From Planctomycetaceae bacterium (GTDB lineage: Bacteria; Planctomycetota; Planctomycetia; Pirellulales; Pirellulaceae): a DNA stretch of 19,737 nt. Each line of letters begins with the position of its first letter. Position 1 is the stretch's first letter. Below, in pieces: positions 1 to 8,733 of this stretch. The position numbers were made by a program, and so were the translations under genes. The notes beneath the pieces are model-generated. The model ran no database searches. It was not told the origin of the DNA and saw only the letters and a list, made by a program, of their open reading frames with translations. The stretch spans positions 1 to 19,737 of the forward strand of contig JABHUV010000043.1 of assembly GCA_018658605.1 (NCBI GenBank), in the 5' to 3' direction.

Positions 1-17
1 CCGTGCCATGCTGAGCT

Positions 18-2135
18 GTGCCCAATCTCACAACCAACATTAAGCGATTTTCAGCCGCCACAATATTGTCCAGCGCGCTGCTGCTTTTTTTGATTCAGCC
101 AATTGTCAGCAAGTCCATTCTCGGTTGGTTCGGCGGTGCACCAAACGTATGGACAACATGTATGCTTTTTTTCCAATCCGTGCTGGTAATTGGCTATGCC
201 TATGCTCACATGCTTAGTTCGCTACCGATGCGGCGTCAAGTCGTCATCCATATGTGCGTACTCTTGGCAGCGCTGATTACGTTGCCTGTCGTCGCTGATG
301 TATCTTGGCAACCAGACCCATCGTCTAATCCAACACTCGCGATTCTGCAATTGCTCCTGATTCACGTTGGTATGTCCTACTTTGTACTTTCCACAACCGG
401 TCCGCTGGTGCAAAGCTGGTTCGCCCGCAGTCTCACCGAGGGGACGCCGTACCGATTATATGCTCTGTCGAGTGTCGGTTCTCTGGCCGCATTAATTGCC
501 TATCCGCTGTTTGTCGAAGTCATGTTCGATACCACCGAACAGGGTTGGATTTGGTCCATTGGATTTATCGGATTTGCAATATTCATCATGATTCTCGGTC
601 GAAACTGTTTTCGCGCCGCTCCAGCAACTCAAGACATTAATCGAACCGATTCGACGCCACGACGCGAAAGAACACCACCCCGACAACTCCTAAAATGGAT
701 TGCTCTGGCCTGCTTACCCTCAATATTACTATTGGCCATTACTGATCAATTAACGCAGGATGTTGCAGTGACGCCTTTTCTATGGGTTCTCCCACTGGCA
801 ATCTACTTAATTAGCTTCATTATTTGTTTTGACCGACCAGCCTGGTTCAATCGCTCCTGGTATGCAACTGCCACGACACTGCTTATCCTAGTTCTCAGTT
901 TGCTCTATATCCGCGAATCGGTCGATGCGTTTTTCGGCGGGAGCTTGATGCAAACACTGGCCGAGAGCTTGATTGGCACGACAGCCTTAATGGCAGCTAC
1001 TCTATTCGCCATTTGCATGCTGTGCCATGGCGAACTGTATCAACTCCGTCCCGCAAAAAGCAAACTGACTCAATATTACGTCGCGATTTCCATCGGCGGA
1101 GCCCTCGGCGGGTTCTTTGTATCAATTATTTGCCCGATCCTGTTCAATCAATACCACGAATTTCATTTGGGTCTCGTGATTGCATTTAGCGCCGCTGCGG
1201 TTCTGTTGTTGCGATTAATACTTGATAAACCCGCCGTCACTCAACTCGCCGTTGCACTTCCCCTCGGACTAGCATTCGGCATTGTACTCATTAGCCAATG
1301 GGGAATGACTCAAACTGACGCACTTGTCGCCACTCGCAATTTTTATGGTGTCCTTCAAGTCACCACGACCGATGCGACGGAAAGCACACCAGCAATCAAA
1401 GAAATGCGCCACGGCAGAGTCGTTCATGGCGCACAACTTTTGAATCCATTATTGCTGCGTGAACCAACGACCTATTATGGGCGCAAAAGCGGCATCGGAC
1501 TTGTCTTTAACACACTCTATACCGTCGGCCTATCAGGTACCCCCGCACCTTTGAACATCGCAGCGGTTGGACTCGGTACGGGAACGCTAGCTGTTTATCC
1601 GACCAACATAGATCAGATGACATATTTTGAAATTAATCCAGACGTCATACAACTCGCCAAGGAACATTTCACTTTCCTACAATCCGCTGCAGCAAACGTA
1701 AAAACTACCACGATCGATGGCAGATTAGGCGTTGCAACATTGCCTCAACACTCAACCGACTTGCTCATTCTCGATGCCTTCAGCAGCGATTCCATTCCAA
1801 CGCATCTGCTGACTGTCGAAGCATTTGAGATCTATCTCGATCGACTACGAACCAACGGAGTTGTTTGCATTCACATTAGCAACCAACATCTTGATCTAAC
1901 CCCGGTACTCGCCGGTATTGCGGCTCGTTTTGACCTTTCCATACGCACGGTTCAATCGTACGAGAAGATAACGGCTATTGAAAGCACCGATGACGCACTA
2001 TGGTGTATTCTTACTGCCAATTCGATAGTACTAGCGTCTTTGGATCATCAAGTGTCCGTGAACGGCGTAGGGCCAGAAAGTGCGATCACACCTTGGACTG
2101 ACCGATACAGTAATCTATTGGGAATCCTCAAATGA
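18..2135 (+). CDS. Fused membrane / spermidine-synthase-like protein
   Basis: A 705-residue protein. The N-terminal ~430 residues are a run of hydrophobic helices. The C-terminal part (~440-705) is a Rossmann-type aminopropyltransferase-like domain with the nucleotide-binding motif GLGTGT (518-523), an acidic residue ending the next strand (Glu538 in FEIN), Asp567 in IDGR, and Asp586 in LILDAFSSDSIP where spermidine synthases carry the catalytic DxxDP segment. This is the 'fused MFS/spermidine synthase' architecture, and the substrate of such proteins is generally unknown. It is inferred to sit in the inner membrane with the transferase domain in the cytoplasm. The start is a GTG at 18. An in-frame TGA at 12-14 rules out anything earlier, and that TGA may end an upstream gene outside the window. 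No strong ribosome site is visible. The stop overlaps the next start by four bases (ATGA), so the two genes are probably translationally coupled. Family call is confident; polyamine synthesis itself is not shown. Confidence 0.85.
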   Translation: MPNLTTNIKRFSAATILSSALLLFLIQPIVSKSILGWFGGAPNVWTTCMLFFQSVLVIGYAYAHMLSSLPMRRQVVIHMCVLLAALITLPVVADVSWQPDPSSNPTLAILQLLLIHVGMSYFVLSTTGPLVQSWFARSLTEGTPYRLYALSSVGSLAALIAYPLFVEVMFDTTEQGWIWSIGFIGFAIFIMILGRNCFRAAPATQDINRTDSTPRRERTPPRQLLKWIALACLPSILLLAITDQLTQDVAVTPFLWVLPLAIYLISFIICFDRPAWFNRSWYATATTLLILVLSLLYIRESVDAFFGGSLMQTLAESLIGTTALMAATLFAICMLCHGELYQLRPAKSKLTQYYVAISIGGALGGFFVSIICPILFNQYHEFHLGLVIAFSAAAVLLLRLILDKPAVTQLAVALPLGLAFGIVLISQWGMTQTDALVATRNFYGVLQVTTTDATESTPAIKEMRHGRVVHGAQLLNPLLLREPTTYYGRKSGIGLVFNTLYTVGLSGTPAPLNIAAVGLGTGTLAVYPTNIDQMTYFEINPDVIQLAKEHFTFLQSAAANVKTTTIDGRLGVATLPQHSTDLLILDAFSSDSIPTHLLTVEAFEIYLDRLRTNGVVCIHISNQHLDLTPVLAGIAARFDLSIRTVQSYEKITAIESTDDALWCILTANSIVLASLDHQVSVNGVGPESAITPWTDRYSNLLGILK

Positions 2136-3667
2136 ACAACAATCATCGAATTCGCACATTAAGATGGCTGTGTGCAATTGTTGCTATCCTCGCCGTCATC
2201 GCGTTAATGACAGCCGCAAACCATTTCGGGATGACGACATTATTCAACCGTGCACTGCCCTGTTTAGTCTTTTGTACGACAATCGTTGTGTTTGTGGCTG
2301 CCTTAGCAGGCCTATTTGCACCGCAACAACGATTACAAAGCCCAACAACAACACTATTTCAAATGGCGGCGCCCAGCCTCGATTTGATTGAAACAGCTGA
2401 CAACGCTGGGAAGGATATCTCAAAACGAAGTATTTTGTTGATCAGCTATGCATTTTTAACATTTGCGGTGGTTGCCAGTCGGTTCTATGTTCTTCATCAA
2501 GATCCAACCCACAGCGACCCCGCTGCATTTCTAAGGTTTGCCGAGGAAGTTCGCAGTTTCGGCGGTCCTGTAGAACTCGCCAAACAGCTGTATACCGGCC
2601 AGTATATCCAAGCCAACCAGCACCCGCTGTTGATTGCCATCCTCGCGCTCAACCCAACTTTGCCATTCGCCAAATCAATTAGTCTTTGCGCTGGCTTTGC
2701 AACATTACTGCTGGTGCTGCTACATATTTCCAAAAAGCATGGCGTCTGGCCAGCAACTCTGGGACTAACACTGCTCAGTACAAATTCCGCCTTTGTCTAT
2801 TTTGCCTCGCTCGCCACCTGCGAAAGCCTACTCATTTTGATCATGACGAGTGTCTGGGTTTTACTGAATTGGCGATCGTCGACCCCACTATCAATGCGGC
2901 GTTGGTTCTTTATCGGAGCTCTTTTAGGACTCGCATATTTAACCAAAGGAACCGCACCTATATTCCTTGCCGGTATCGTTGGGGCTTGTTTTATTACACG
3001 CTGGACGACTGTCGAATCCGCTAGCAGCAAACAGCGATTGATAAGTTCGCTGATGGCTGTGCTTGTCGTATGCGTAGGTTGGGTTGTTGTCGCTCATCCA
3101 TTACTGATACGCAACGTTAAGGTCTATGGTGAGCCGTTATACAGCGCTAATCAAACATTCTTTTACTTGGATTCATTTCCCAGCGGGGCTGATCCGTTTG
3201 GACAAGTCGCAGCAATGGGCACTCACCAGGAGATTCGAGCTGACTATTTAGCAAACCACAGCTTCGCAGACATGACAAAGCGTGCGGTGACAGGAACCGG
3301 ATGGCAAAGCTACATTTTCATTCGTTCACTTGGGCCAACTCCACTCGATGACAGCCGCGTGCTACTTGGAATAGCATTTTTATTACTAGCAGGTCTGGCA
3401 CTGCTGCACGAATCAACAGCGATAAAGACGGCACTCGCAATTTGGGTCACATTGAGCCTGTTGCTGTTTGGTTGGTACATTCCGATTGCTGCTGGGCAGC
3501 GATTCATGGCCCCGCTATTGCCGCTACTGTTAGTATTTGCTGGTATCGGTATGTGGCGCGTTATATCCTATGTCCAGCGATGGCCCCGCACAACCATTGT
3601 GTTGGTTTTCGGTGTCATTTGGAACGCGACCTGGCTCGCTTGGACGACCATCGTCATCTGGCCATAG
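2132..3667 (+). CDS. Membrane glycosyltransferase, GT39/PMT_2 (ArnT-like) family
   Basis: A 511-residue polytopic membrane protein with about ten or more hydrophobic segments, including residues ~10-30, 40-62, 100-118, 186-199 and 305-325. It has PMT/ArnT family hallmarks: an acidic first periplasmic loop (SDPAAFLRFAEEV, 128-140), NQHPL (162-166), a conserved Glu after a TM segment (CES, Glu231) and YLTKG (269-273) followed by RNVKVYGEPL (327-336). Such enzymes move sugars from a polyprenyl-phosphate donor to a lipid or protein acceptor on the outer face of the inner membrane. Donor and acceptor cannot be read from sequence. Two hydrophobic segments precede the usual acidic loop, joined to the core by a polar stretch (~63-98), so the N-terminus is longer than in a minimal ArnT. 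The ATG at 2132 overlaps the upstream TGA. It converges on mutS with only 21 bases between, and no clear hairpin terminator is seen there. Confidence 0.8.
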   Translation: MNNNHRIRTLRWLCAIVAILAVIALMTAANHFGMTTLFNRALPCLVFCTTIVVFVAALAGLFAPQQRLQSPTTTLFQMAAPSLDLIETADNAGKDISKRSILLISYAFLTFAVVASRFYVLHQDPTHSDPAAFLRFAEEVRSFGGPVELAKQLYTGQYIQANQHPLLIAILALNPTLPFAKSISLCAGFATLLLVLLHISKKHGVWPATLGLTLLSTNSAFVYFASLATCESLLILIMTSVWVLLNWRSSTPLSMRRWFFIGALLGLAYLTKGTAPIFLAGIVGACFITRWTTVESASSKQRLISSLMAVLVVCVGWVVVAHPLLIRNVKVYGEPLYSANQTFFYLDSFPSGADPFGQVAAMGTHQEIRADYLANHSFADMTKRAVTGTGWQSYIFIRSLGPTPLDDSRVLLGIAFLLLAGLALLHESTAIKTALAIWVTLSLLLFGWYIPIAAGQRFMAPLLPLLLVFAGIGMWRVISYVQRWPRTTIVLVFGVIWNATWLAWTTIVIWP

Positions 3668-3688
3668 TGTCAGTCATTGCCCTTAAAC

Positions 3689-6319
3689 TTACCCGTTGTC
3701 AGCTAAACTCTGTTGCCAGGCTTGCAACAATTCCAGCGCTTTCATCGGCGTGAGGTTATTCAAGTCTTGCTCTCGGACTTTATCAAGCAACGGATGCTCT
3801 TCATATCCAAACAGCGACATTTGAGTACCATTTAATGTTTCTTCAGCAGAACCCATGATCGGCACAGTTTGCACCCCATGTGAGGCTTCTAGATCGGCAA
3901 GAATTTCTTTGGCGCGACGGTTCACCCCGCGTGGCACACCGGCAAGCCTAGCTACATGGATTCCATAGCTTTTATCCGCACTGCCCGCGACAATTTTGTG
4001 TAGAAAAACAACTTCGTCATCAAACTCTTTGACCGCGACGTTTAGGTTTGACAGTCGCTCTAACTGAGACTCCAAACTCGTCAATTCATGATAGTGTGTG
4101 GCAAACAACGTTCGCGCTCGCACCTCTTCGTGGATATATTCGATAATTGCCCACGCCAGGGAAACCCCATCATAGGTACTCGTGCCCCGCCCAATTTCAT
4201 CAAGAATAATCAGACTGGATTTAGTAGCCGTATTCAAAATCCTCGCAGTTTCTGTCATTTCCACCATGAACGTGCTTTGACCTCGCGACAATTCATCGCT
4301 GGCACCTACACGAGCAAATATCCGATCCGCGATGCCAATGACGGCTTTCTGCGCAGGCACAAAACTGCCGACTTGTGCCATTAAGGTAATCAATGCGACT
4401 TGGCGAATATAAGTGCTCTTCCCAGCCATATTTGGACCGGTAATCAACAACAAGTTACTGTCCTCAGGATCCGCTAAAGTGTCATTGGCAATGAACGTTC
4501 CATCCGGTTCGATAATGTCCAACACTGGATGCCGACCAGCCCGAATCTCCAACACCGGTTCCGTACTCATTTCCGGACGACAATATCCTCGTAACACCGC
4601 TAACTCTGCAAGCGACAACAGCACATCGAGTTGTGCAAGTTGGTCAGCCGTTTGCTTTAGTGATAGTTGGCATGCTTGCACCTCGTTACGGACTTTCACG
4701 AATATTTCGAGTTCAAGTCGACGCGCGTTATCATCCGCGGATAAAATCTTTTCTTCGTGTTCTTTTAACTCTTCGGTGATATAACGCTCAGCATTTTTAA
4801 GTGTTTGTTTGCGAGTATATTCCACGGGAACACTGTCCTTGTTAGCATTGGTCACTTCCAAGTAATAACCGAATACTTTGTTAAACCCAACCTTCAACGT
4901 GGGGATACCAATACGTTCCGCTTCACGGGCTCGATATTCTGCAATCCACTGTTTACCACCGGCCGCGAGTTTCTGCAATTCATCCAACTCCGCATCAAAG
5001 CCAGTGCGAATCATTCCGCCGTCACGAGTGGTCAGCGGACATTCATCGACGAGTGCCTTGTCTAGCAATTCACTTAACTGGTCGTGTGGATCGATATGTT
5101 CGCGGACATATACCAACAGATTGCTTTGACACGACACAAGGTCAGCAAGAATTGAAGGTATCTGTTTTAGTGTTGTGCCAATTTGTCCAAGATCGCGAGG
5201 GCTAGCGCGGCCGGTAGAGATTCGAGCTAGTAATCGTAAAATATCATACACTTCGCGTAACTGCTGCCGCACTACATCCCGCAATCGATTATCGCCACAC
5301 AGTTCCTGTACCGCATCAAACCGTTGCTCGATCTGATCGTAATCTGTTAATGGATTCCCCACCCAATCGCCCAACAATCGCGAACCCATCGCCGTGGTCG
5401 TCTTATCCATTACCGACAGTAGCGACCCCTCGCGATTGCTATCGCGAATCGTACGTGAAATTTCCAAACTACGACGAGTCGCTTCATCAATTTCAAGCCT
5501 ATCGCCAACCCGATAGGGCAGCAGGTTCTCAAAATGGTCGAGTGATGTTTTTTGAGTCGTGTGCAAATAATCCATCAACGCACCCGCTGCTCGAATCGCG
5601 GGACGATCATCATCGGTGAACCCGAAGCCCTCGAGATGATGAGTTTGGAATTGTCGTGCCAGTGCTGTTTCGGCACTATCGTGCGAGAATGCCCACGCCG
5701 GACGACGAGTCAGCATAAACTGATCCGCAAGATATTCAGGAATGAACTGTGCGTCTTCGTCAATAACCACTTCGGCAGGGCCAATCCTCACTATTTGGTC
5801 TGCTAGTTGTCCCAATGTACAAACCGACGCCAAGAACCTGCCCGTGGATAAGTCGGCCCACGCCAAACCGATGCGGGCGTCGTTAGGATCTTCGAGTAAA
5901 GCAGTTTTACGACGGCTATCATCCACATCCTTGACGATGGCCAGCAAATAGTTGCTTTCGCGTGGGTCAAGCAGAGCTTCGTCGGTGAGTGTACCTGGTG
6001 ACACGATACGGACAACTTCACGCTTAACTAGGCCCTTCGCTTCCTTTGGATTTTCGACTTGGTCACACACTGCCGCACGATGCCCAGCTTTGATCAACCG
6101 CGCCAGATAACCATCGAGTTGATGGTAGGGAAATCCCGCCATCGGAATGGGATTCTCGCCTTTGTCACGACTCGTAAGTGACAGTCCTAGTACCCCCGAC
6201 GCAATCCGAGCATCTTCGTGAAATAGTTCGTAGAAATCGCCCATTCGAAACAACAACAGCGCATCACCGCAGACGGATTTTGCGTCATCATATTGCTGCA
6301 TCATCGGGGTTTTAGCCAT
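3689..6319 (-). CDS. mutS: DNA mismatch repair protein MutS
   Basis: An 876-residue protein with the full MutS architecture. The N-terminal mismatch-recognition domain carries the Phe-X-Glu wedge (Phe29-Tyr30-Glu31 in GDFYELF). Connector, lever and clamp domains follow, then the ABC-type ATPase with Walker A GPNMAGKS (628-635), Walker B LIILDE (703-708), the GRGTSTYDG signature (711-719) and a THYHEL segment (~741-746). The C-terminus ends in the short LTPMKALELL-type tail that normally mediates tetramer contacts. Length is normal (E. coli 853). It binds base mismatches and small loops and passes the signal to MutL, which is not in the window. The ATG at 6319 begins MAKTPMMQQY; no strong Shine-Dalgarno is visible. 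It is last of six same-strand genes, with an 82-base gap after the PTPS gene that contains a small hairpin, so it may be co-transcribed or have its own promoter. Confidence 0.97.
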   Translation of the reverse strand: MAKTPMMQQYDDAKSVCGDALLLFRMGDFYELFHEDARIASGVLGLSLTSRDKGENPIPMAGFPYHQLDGYLARLIKAGHRAAVCDQVENPKEAKGLVKREVVRIVSPGTLTDEALLDPRESNYLLAIVKDVDDSRRKTALLEDPNDARIGLAWADLSTGRFLASVCTLGQLADQIVRIGPAEVVIDEDAQFIPEYLADQFMLTRRPAWAFSHDSAETALARQFQTHHLEGFGFTDDDRPAIRAAGALMDYLHTTQKTSLDHFENLLPYRVGDRLEIDEATRRSLEISRTIRDSNREGSLLSVMDKTTTAMGSRLLGDWVGNPLTDYDQIEQRFDAVQELCGDNRLRDVVRQQLREVYDILRLLARISTGRASPRDLGQIGTTLKQIPSILADLVSCQSNLLVYVREHIDPHDQLSELLDKALVDECPLTTRDGGMIRTGFDAELDELQKLAAGGKQWIAEYRAREAERIGIPTLKVGFNKVFGYYLEVTNANKDSVPVEYTRKQTLKNAERYITEELKEHEEKILSADDNARRLELEIFVKVRNEVQACQLSLKQTADQLAQLDVLLSLAELAVLRGYCRPEMSTEPVLEIRAGRHPVLDIIEPDGTFIANDTLADPEDSNLLLITGPNMAGKSTYIRQVALITLMAQVGSFVPAQKAVIGIADRIFARVGASDELSRGQSTFMVEMTETARILNTATKSSLIILDEIGRGTSTYDGVSLAWAIIEYIHEEVRARTLFATHYHELTSLESQLERLSNLNVAVKEFDDEVVFLHKIVAGSADKSYGIHVARLAGVPRGVNRRAKEILADLEASHGVQTVPIMGSAEETLNGTQMSLFGYEEHPLLDKVREQDLNNLTPMKALELLQAWQQSLADNG

Positions 6320-6367
6320 AGCGGTCGATTTTAACTCGCCTCAATGAAAAAAGAAACATGTTAGACG

Positions 6368-6392
6368 TACCGCAATTCCGCAACTGCGGGTA
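6368..6392 (-). other. Small inverted repeat between the PTPS gene and mutS
   Basis: About ten bases after the PTPS stop, TACCGCA (6368-6374) faces TGCGGGTA (6385-6392). This is a 7-bp stem with one bulged base and a 10-base loop. An alternative register, CCGCA-GT-TGCGG, lies inside it. A T-rich stretch follows on the minus strand around 6346-6357, but too far away for a classical intrinsic terminator. It could be a weak attenuator, an RNA-end stabiliser or chance. Confidence 0.25.
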
Positions 6393-6401
6393 TTTCGACG
6401 A

Positions 6402-6893
6402 TTAAGCGATATCCATTGTCGCAATTGCCCACTGGCCTTCATTCTCATCAACACCTAGTACAAGCTTATGAATATTCGTAATCCCCTGTGCGTTCAGTGC
6501 GGAAATTAATCGATCACTAATATATTCAGCCAATCGTTCCGCAGTCGTATTATTCATTGGTAAGATCACGCAATCGCCGAGCGGGAACACCCAACGGCGT
6601 TCTTCAAAGGTAACAAGCACTTCTTTTTCATCGGCCTGCACATTTATCGACGGATGCGATGCGGGTAACAACATGTGATGGTCTAGTTCTTGGGTAATCG
6701 CTTGCAAAGCATCTCGTAATGCTATGAAATCGATTACATATTCATTCTCATCCAATGGTCCATAAACTTCGGCGAACACTCGATAGTTATGACCGTGTAG
6801 ACGTTCACATACATTTCCAGCGAACGTAATGAAATGAGCAGCACTGAAAATCAAGCTCTCTTTTCCCAACCTTACGCAGTATTGTTTTGTCAT
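6402..6893 (-). CDS. 6-pyruvoyl-tetrahydropterin synthase / QueD family protein
   Basis: A 163-residue PTPS/QueD-family protein. Zinc ligands are His20 (SAAHF), His33 and His35 (CERLHGHNY). The catalytic Cys29 sits in the CxxxHGH arrangement, the Asp71-His72 pair follows in ELDHH, Glu119 lies in TTAERLAEYI, and a late Glu150 is the substrate-binding type. The fold converts dihydroneopterin triphosphate to 6-pyruvoyl- or 6-carboxy-tetrahydropterin, but members act in several pterin and queuosine pathways, so the product is not fixed by sequence. It is ~40 residues longer than minimal QueD because of an insertion at about 76-112. The start is ATG 6893 (MTKQYCVRLG). The open frame extends upstream to 7076, but that part lies over the 3' end of the CitG-like gene and has no family similarity. 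The neighbour 46 bases upstream is CitG-like, which suggests a shared cofactor pathway. Confidence 0.88.
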   Translation of the reverse strand: MTKQYCVRLGKESLIFSAAHFITFAGNVCERLHGHNYRVFAEVYGPLDENEYVIDFIALRDALQAITQELDHHMLLPASHPSINVQADEKEVLVTFEERRWVFPLGDCVILPMNNTTAERLAEYISDRLISALNAQGITNIHKLVLGVDENEGQWAIATMDIA

Positions 6894-6939
6894 TTTACAT
6901 CCAAGCACATGAGTGTGTTTGCCCCTATCATATTGAGTA

Positions 6940-7785
6940 TCATTGTCCCGTCGGCAGCCAACCTTCGATGAGCCCCACGAATATTGCGGCGCCAATAAAA
7001 TCGGCTGTCGTCCCTGGGTTGCGTCGATTTCCATCGCTACGCAGCCAAAAATCGAGCTCGCTGAGTTCACGTGCATAGAGTTCTAAATCCTGAGCACGCG
7101 CTTCCACAACGGCATACGCCCGCTTCGCCGCTTCCTCTGCAATTTCAACGCCGCACTTCCTAGCAATCAAGCTATCTGGGTGTCGACTCATAAATTGTAC
7201 ATGGGTTTGCACAATTGCTTCAGTCAGAATCGCACCTGCTTTTAGTTTTTCTCGAAGCGGTCCAACCGCATCTACAAACAGATCAACAAATCCATTTCCA
7301 TATTGAGCTGCAATCAAATCTCGATCTTGAGCGGCCAGCATCGCTTCAAGTAACGACTGAGGCGCCGCATCTGCGACGTCCATTGATTCAACTTGCCCAA
7401 GCCCCCCTGCGTCGGCGAGTGCAATTGCTTGATATACATCCTGAGCATCTTCGGCGTTTAGCTCGTTCAATACGATTTGCATTCCGACTTTGTCGAATGC
7501 CGTCGTCTTCGCCAGTGGTGCCATGAGTAGCATTAAACCAAGATTCGTATTCGTAGACACGACGGATTGAGTTGACCTCAAAGCGGCCAGCACGATTCGC
7601 CCAACTCGATAATTTTCTGCTTGATCAAACACTGGACCAATCGCAACTGCACTCGTTTGAAAATCATAAAACGTCAAATCTTCAAAGTCCGCGCCGCGAT
7701 GAACATTCCCAGGTTTAGGTGCCGACACTTCCAACAGACAAGCTAGTGTGGCCATTTGTCCCAGCGATTGTTGTGCCATTATCAT
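6940..7785 (-). CDS. Triphosphoribosyl-dephospho-CoA synthase (CitG) family protein
   Basis: A 281-residue protein of the CitG/MdcB family. The family signatures are KPGNVHRGADF (24-34), the nucleotide-site NTNLG motif (79-83), and RRNPGTTADFIGA near the C-terminus (254-266). The characterised enzymes join ATP to dephospho-CoA to make the prosthetic-group precursor of citrate or malonate lyase. No lyase subunits are nearby, so that role is not supported here. Family members also occur among archaeal-type C1-transfer genes of planctomycetes and methylotrophs. The PTPS gene immediately downstream makes a role in a folate/pterin-like cofactor pathway a plausible alternative; this is inference. 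The ATG at 7785 overlaps the upstream TGA by four bases. A second in-frame ATG at 7779 is equally possible. Family assignment is firm, the reaction is not. Confidence 0.85.
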   Translation of the reverse strand: MIMAQQSLGQMATLACLLEVSAPKPGNVHRGADFEDLTFYDFQTSAVAIGPVFDQAENYRVGRIVLAALRSTQSVVSTNTNLGLMLLMAPLAKTTAFDKVGMQIVLNELNAEDAQDVYQAIALADAGGLGQVESMDVADAAPQSLLEAMLAAQDRDLIAAQYGNGFVDLFVDAVGPLREKLKAGAILTEAIVQTHVQFMSRHPDSLIARKCGVEIAEEAAKRAYAVVEARAQDLELYARELSELDFWLRSDGNRRNPGTTADFIGAAIFVGLIEGWLPTGQ

Positions 7786-8684
7786 TCACCACTCGCCGTT
7801 GAAACGGATCCCGCTGTCGTGTCAAGAAAAGTTGAGACGGCTGCGAGGACATCTTCTTTGGCGTCTTCCAATACGTAATGACCCGCATCGGCAATTCTCA
7901 GAACATTAGCCGCTGGAAAGAGTTCTTGGAATTTACTCAAACACTTAGGGGAAAAACACCAATCCTGCATGCCCCAAATAAGCTGGATCGGCTTGTTTGC
8001 TAAGTGCGTGAGGTTTTTCTCAATTTGAGCAAGTTCATGGTAAACATGATGAGATTTGGAAAACGGAATATCCTTGACGAAGGCGTCGATTGCCACTCGG
8101 TTTGCGTAACCCTTATAGGGAGCTAATAAACCAGCTTTCGCAACAGCTGACAATTTATTGCGGTTCATTGTCATTCGAGTGGCTGGGCCGACAAAAAGGT
8201 TTAACCGCCGAATCGCCAGCGACCCCAGCCATGGGAATCGTAACGCAAAAATGCGCCAGGGGATATATAACGGTGGGAATGCCCCTGTATTTAGAATTGT
8301 CAAGCTACGAATTTTATCTGGACATTTCGCGGCCATTCCCAAGCCGATGGGACCACCCCAATCGTGTACCACTAAATGCACGCCATCCAACTCCAAGTGG
8401 TCAACTAGCAGTGCTAGGTTTTGAATGTGTTGCGTCAGTGTGTACGGATATCTCTGTGGCTTGCTGCTCAGGCCACAGCCAACGTGGTCCATGGCTATCG
8501 CACGATAGTGACCCTGCAAGGATTGTATTAGGTGCCGATAGTAAAAAGACCAAGTTGGATTACCATGAACCATCAAAACCGGCGGGCCAGACCCTTCGTC
8601 CACATAGTGTAGACGATTCCCATCATCCAATTCCATGAAATTGAATTGAAAAGGATATTCGTCTCTCCAAAGTTCGTCGGCCAT
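7782..8684 (-). CDS. Alpha/beta hydrolase, haloalkane dehalogenase / OleB-like
   Basis: A 300-residue alpha/beta hydrolase of the haloalkane dehalogenase clade. It has HGNPTWSFYYR (40-50), nucleophile Asp108 in VVHDWGG, a second acid Asp241 in WGMQDW, and His269 in AGHYVLED. Asn42 and Trp109 occupy the positions of the halide-stabilising pair of dehalogenases. The cap region (IPWRIFALRFPWLGSLAIRR, then LLAPYKGYANRVAI) resembles OleB, the beta-lactone decarboxylase of bacterial long-chain olefin synthesis, more than it does DhaA or LinB in my judgement. OleA, OleC and OleD are not in the window. The neighbouring SDR is a short classical type and not the extended OleD type. The start ATG at 8684 is preceded by an AAGGTAG-like ribosome site. 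It lies 49 bases after the SDR and overlaps the CitG-like start by four bases, indicating one transcript. Small-molecule dehalogenase or generic esterase activity remains possible. Confidence 0.85.
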   Translation of the reverse strand: MADELWRDEYPFQFNFMELDDGNRLHYVDEGSGPPVLMVHGNPTWSFYYRHLIQSLQGHYRAIAMDHVGCGLSSKPQRYPYTLTQHIQNLALLVDHLELDGVHLVVHDWGGPIGLGMAAKCPDKIRSLTILNTGAFPPLYIPWRIFALRFPWLGSLAIRRLNLFVGPATRMTMNRNKLSAVAKAGLLAPYKGYANRVAIDAFVKDIPFSKSHHVYHELAQIEKNLTHLANKPIQLIWGMQDWCFSPKCLSKFQELFPAANVLRIADAGHYVLEDAKEDVLAAVSTFLDTTAGSVSTASGE

Positions 8685-8733
8685 ATCTACCTTAAACCAT
8701 CTTCTCGTGTTGTTGTACTTATACTGCCCTACA

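Noticed and set aside
6894..7076. N-terminal extension of the PTPS frame
   Set aside because: It overlaps the end of the CitG-like gene in another frame and has no family similarity. ATG 6893 fits the domain start.
8090..8638. 182-residue open frame antisense to the OleB-like hydrolase
   Set aside because: It is a shadow of a well-supported gene, and the translation has no domain or plausible start context.
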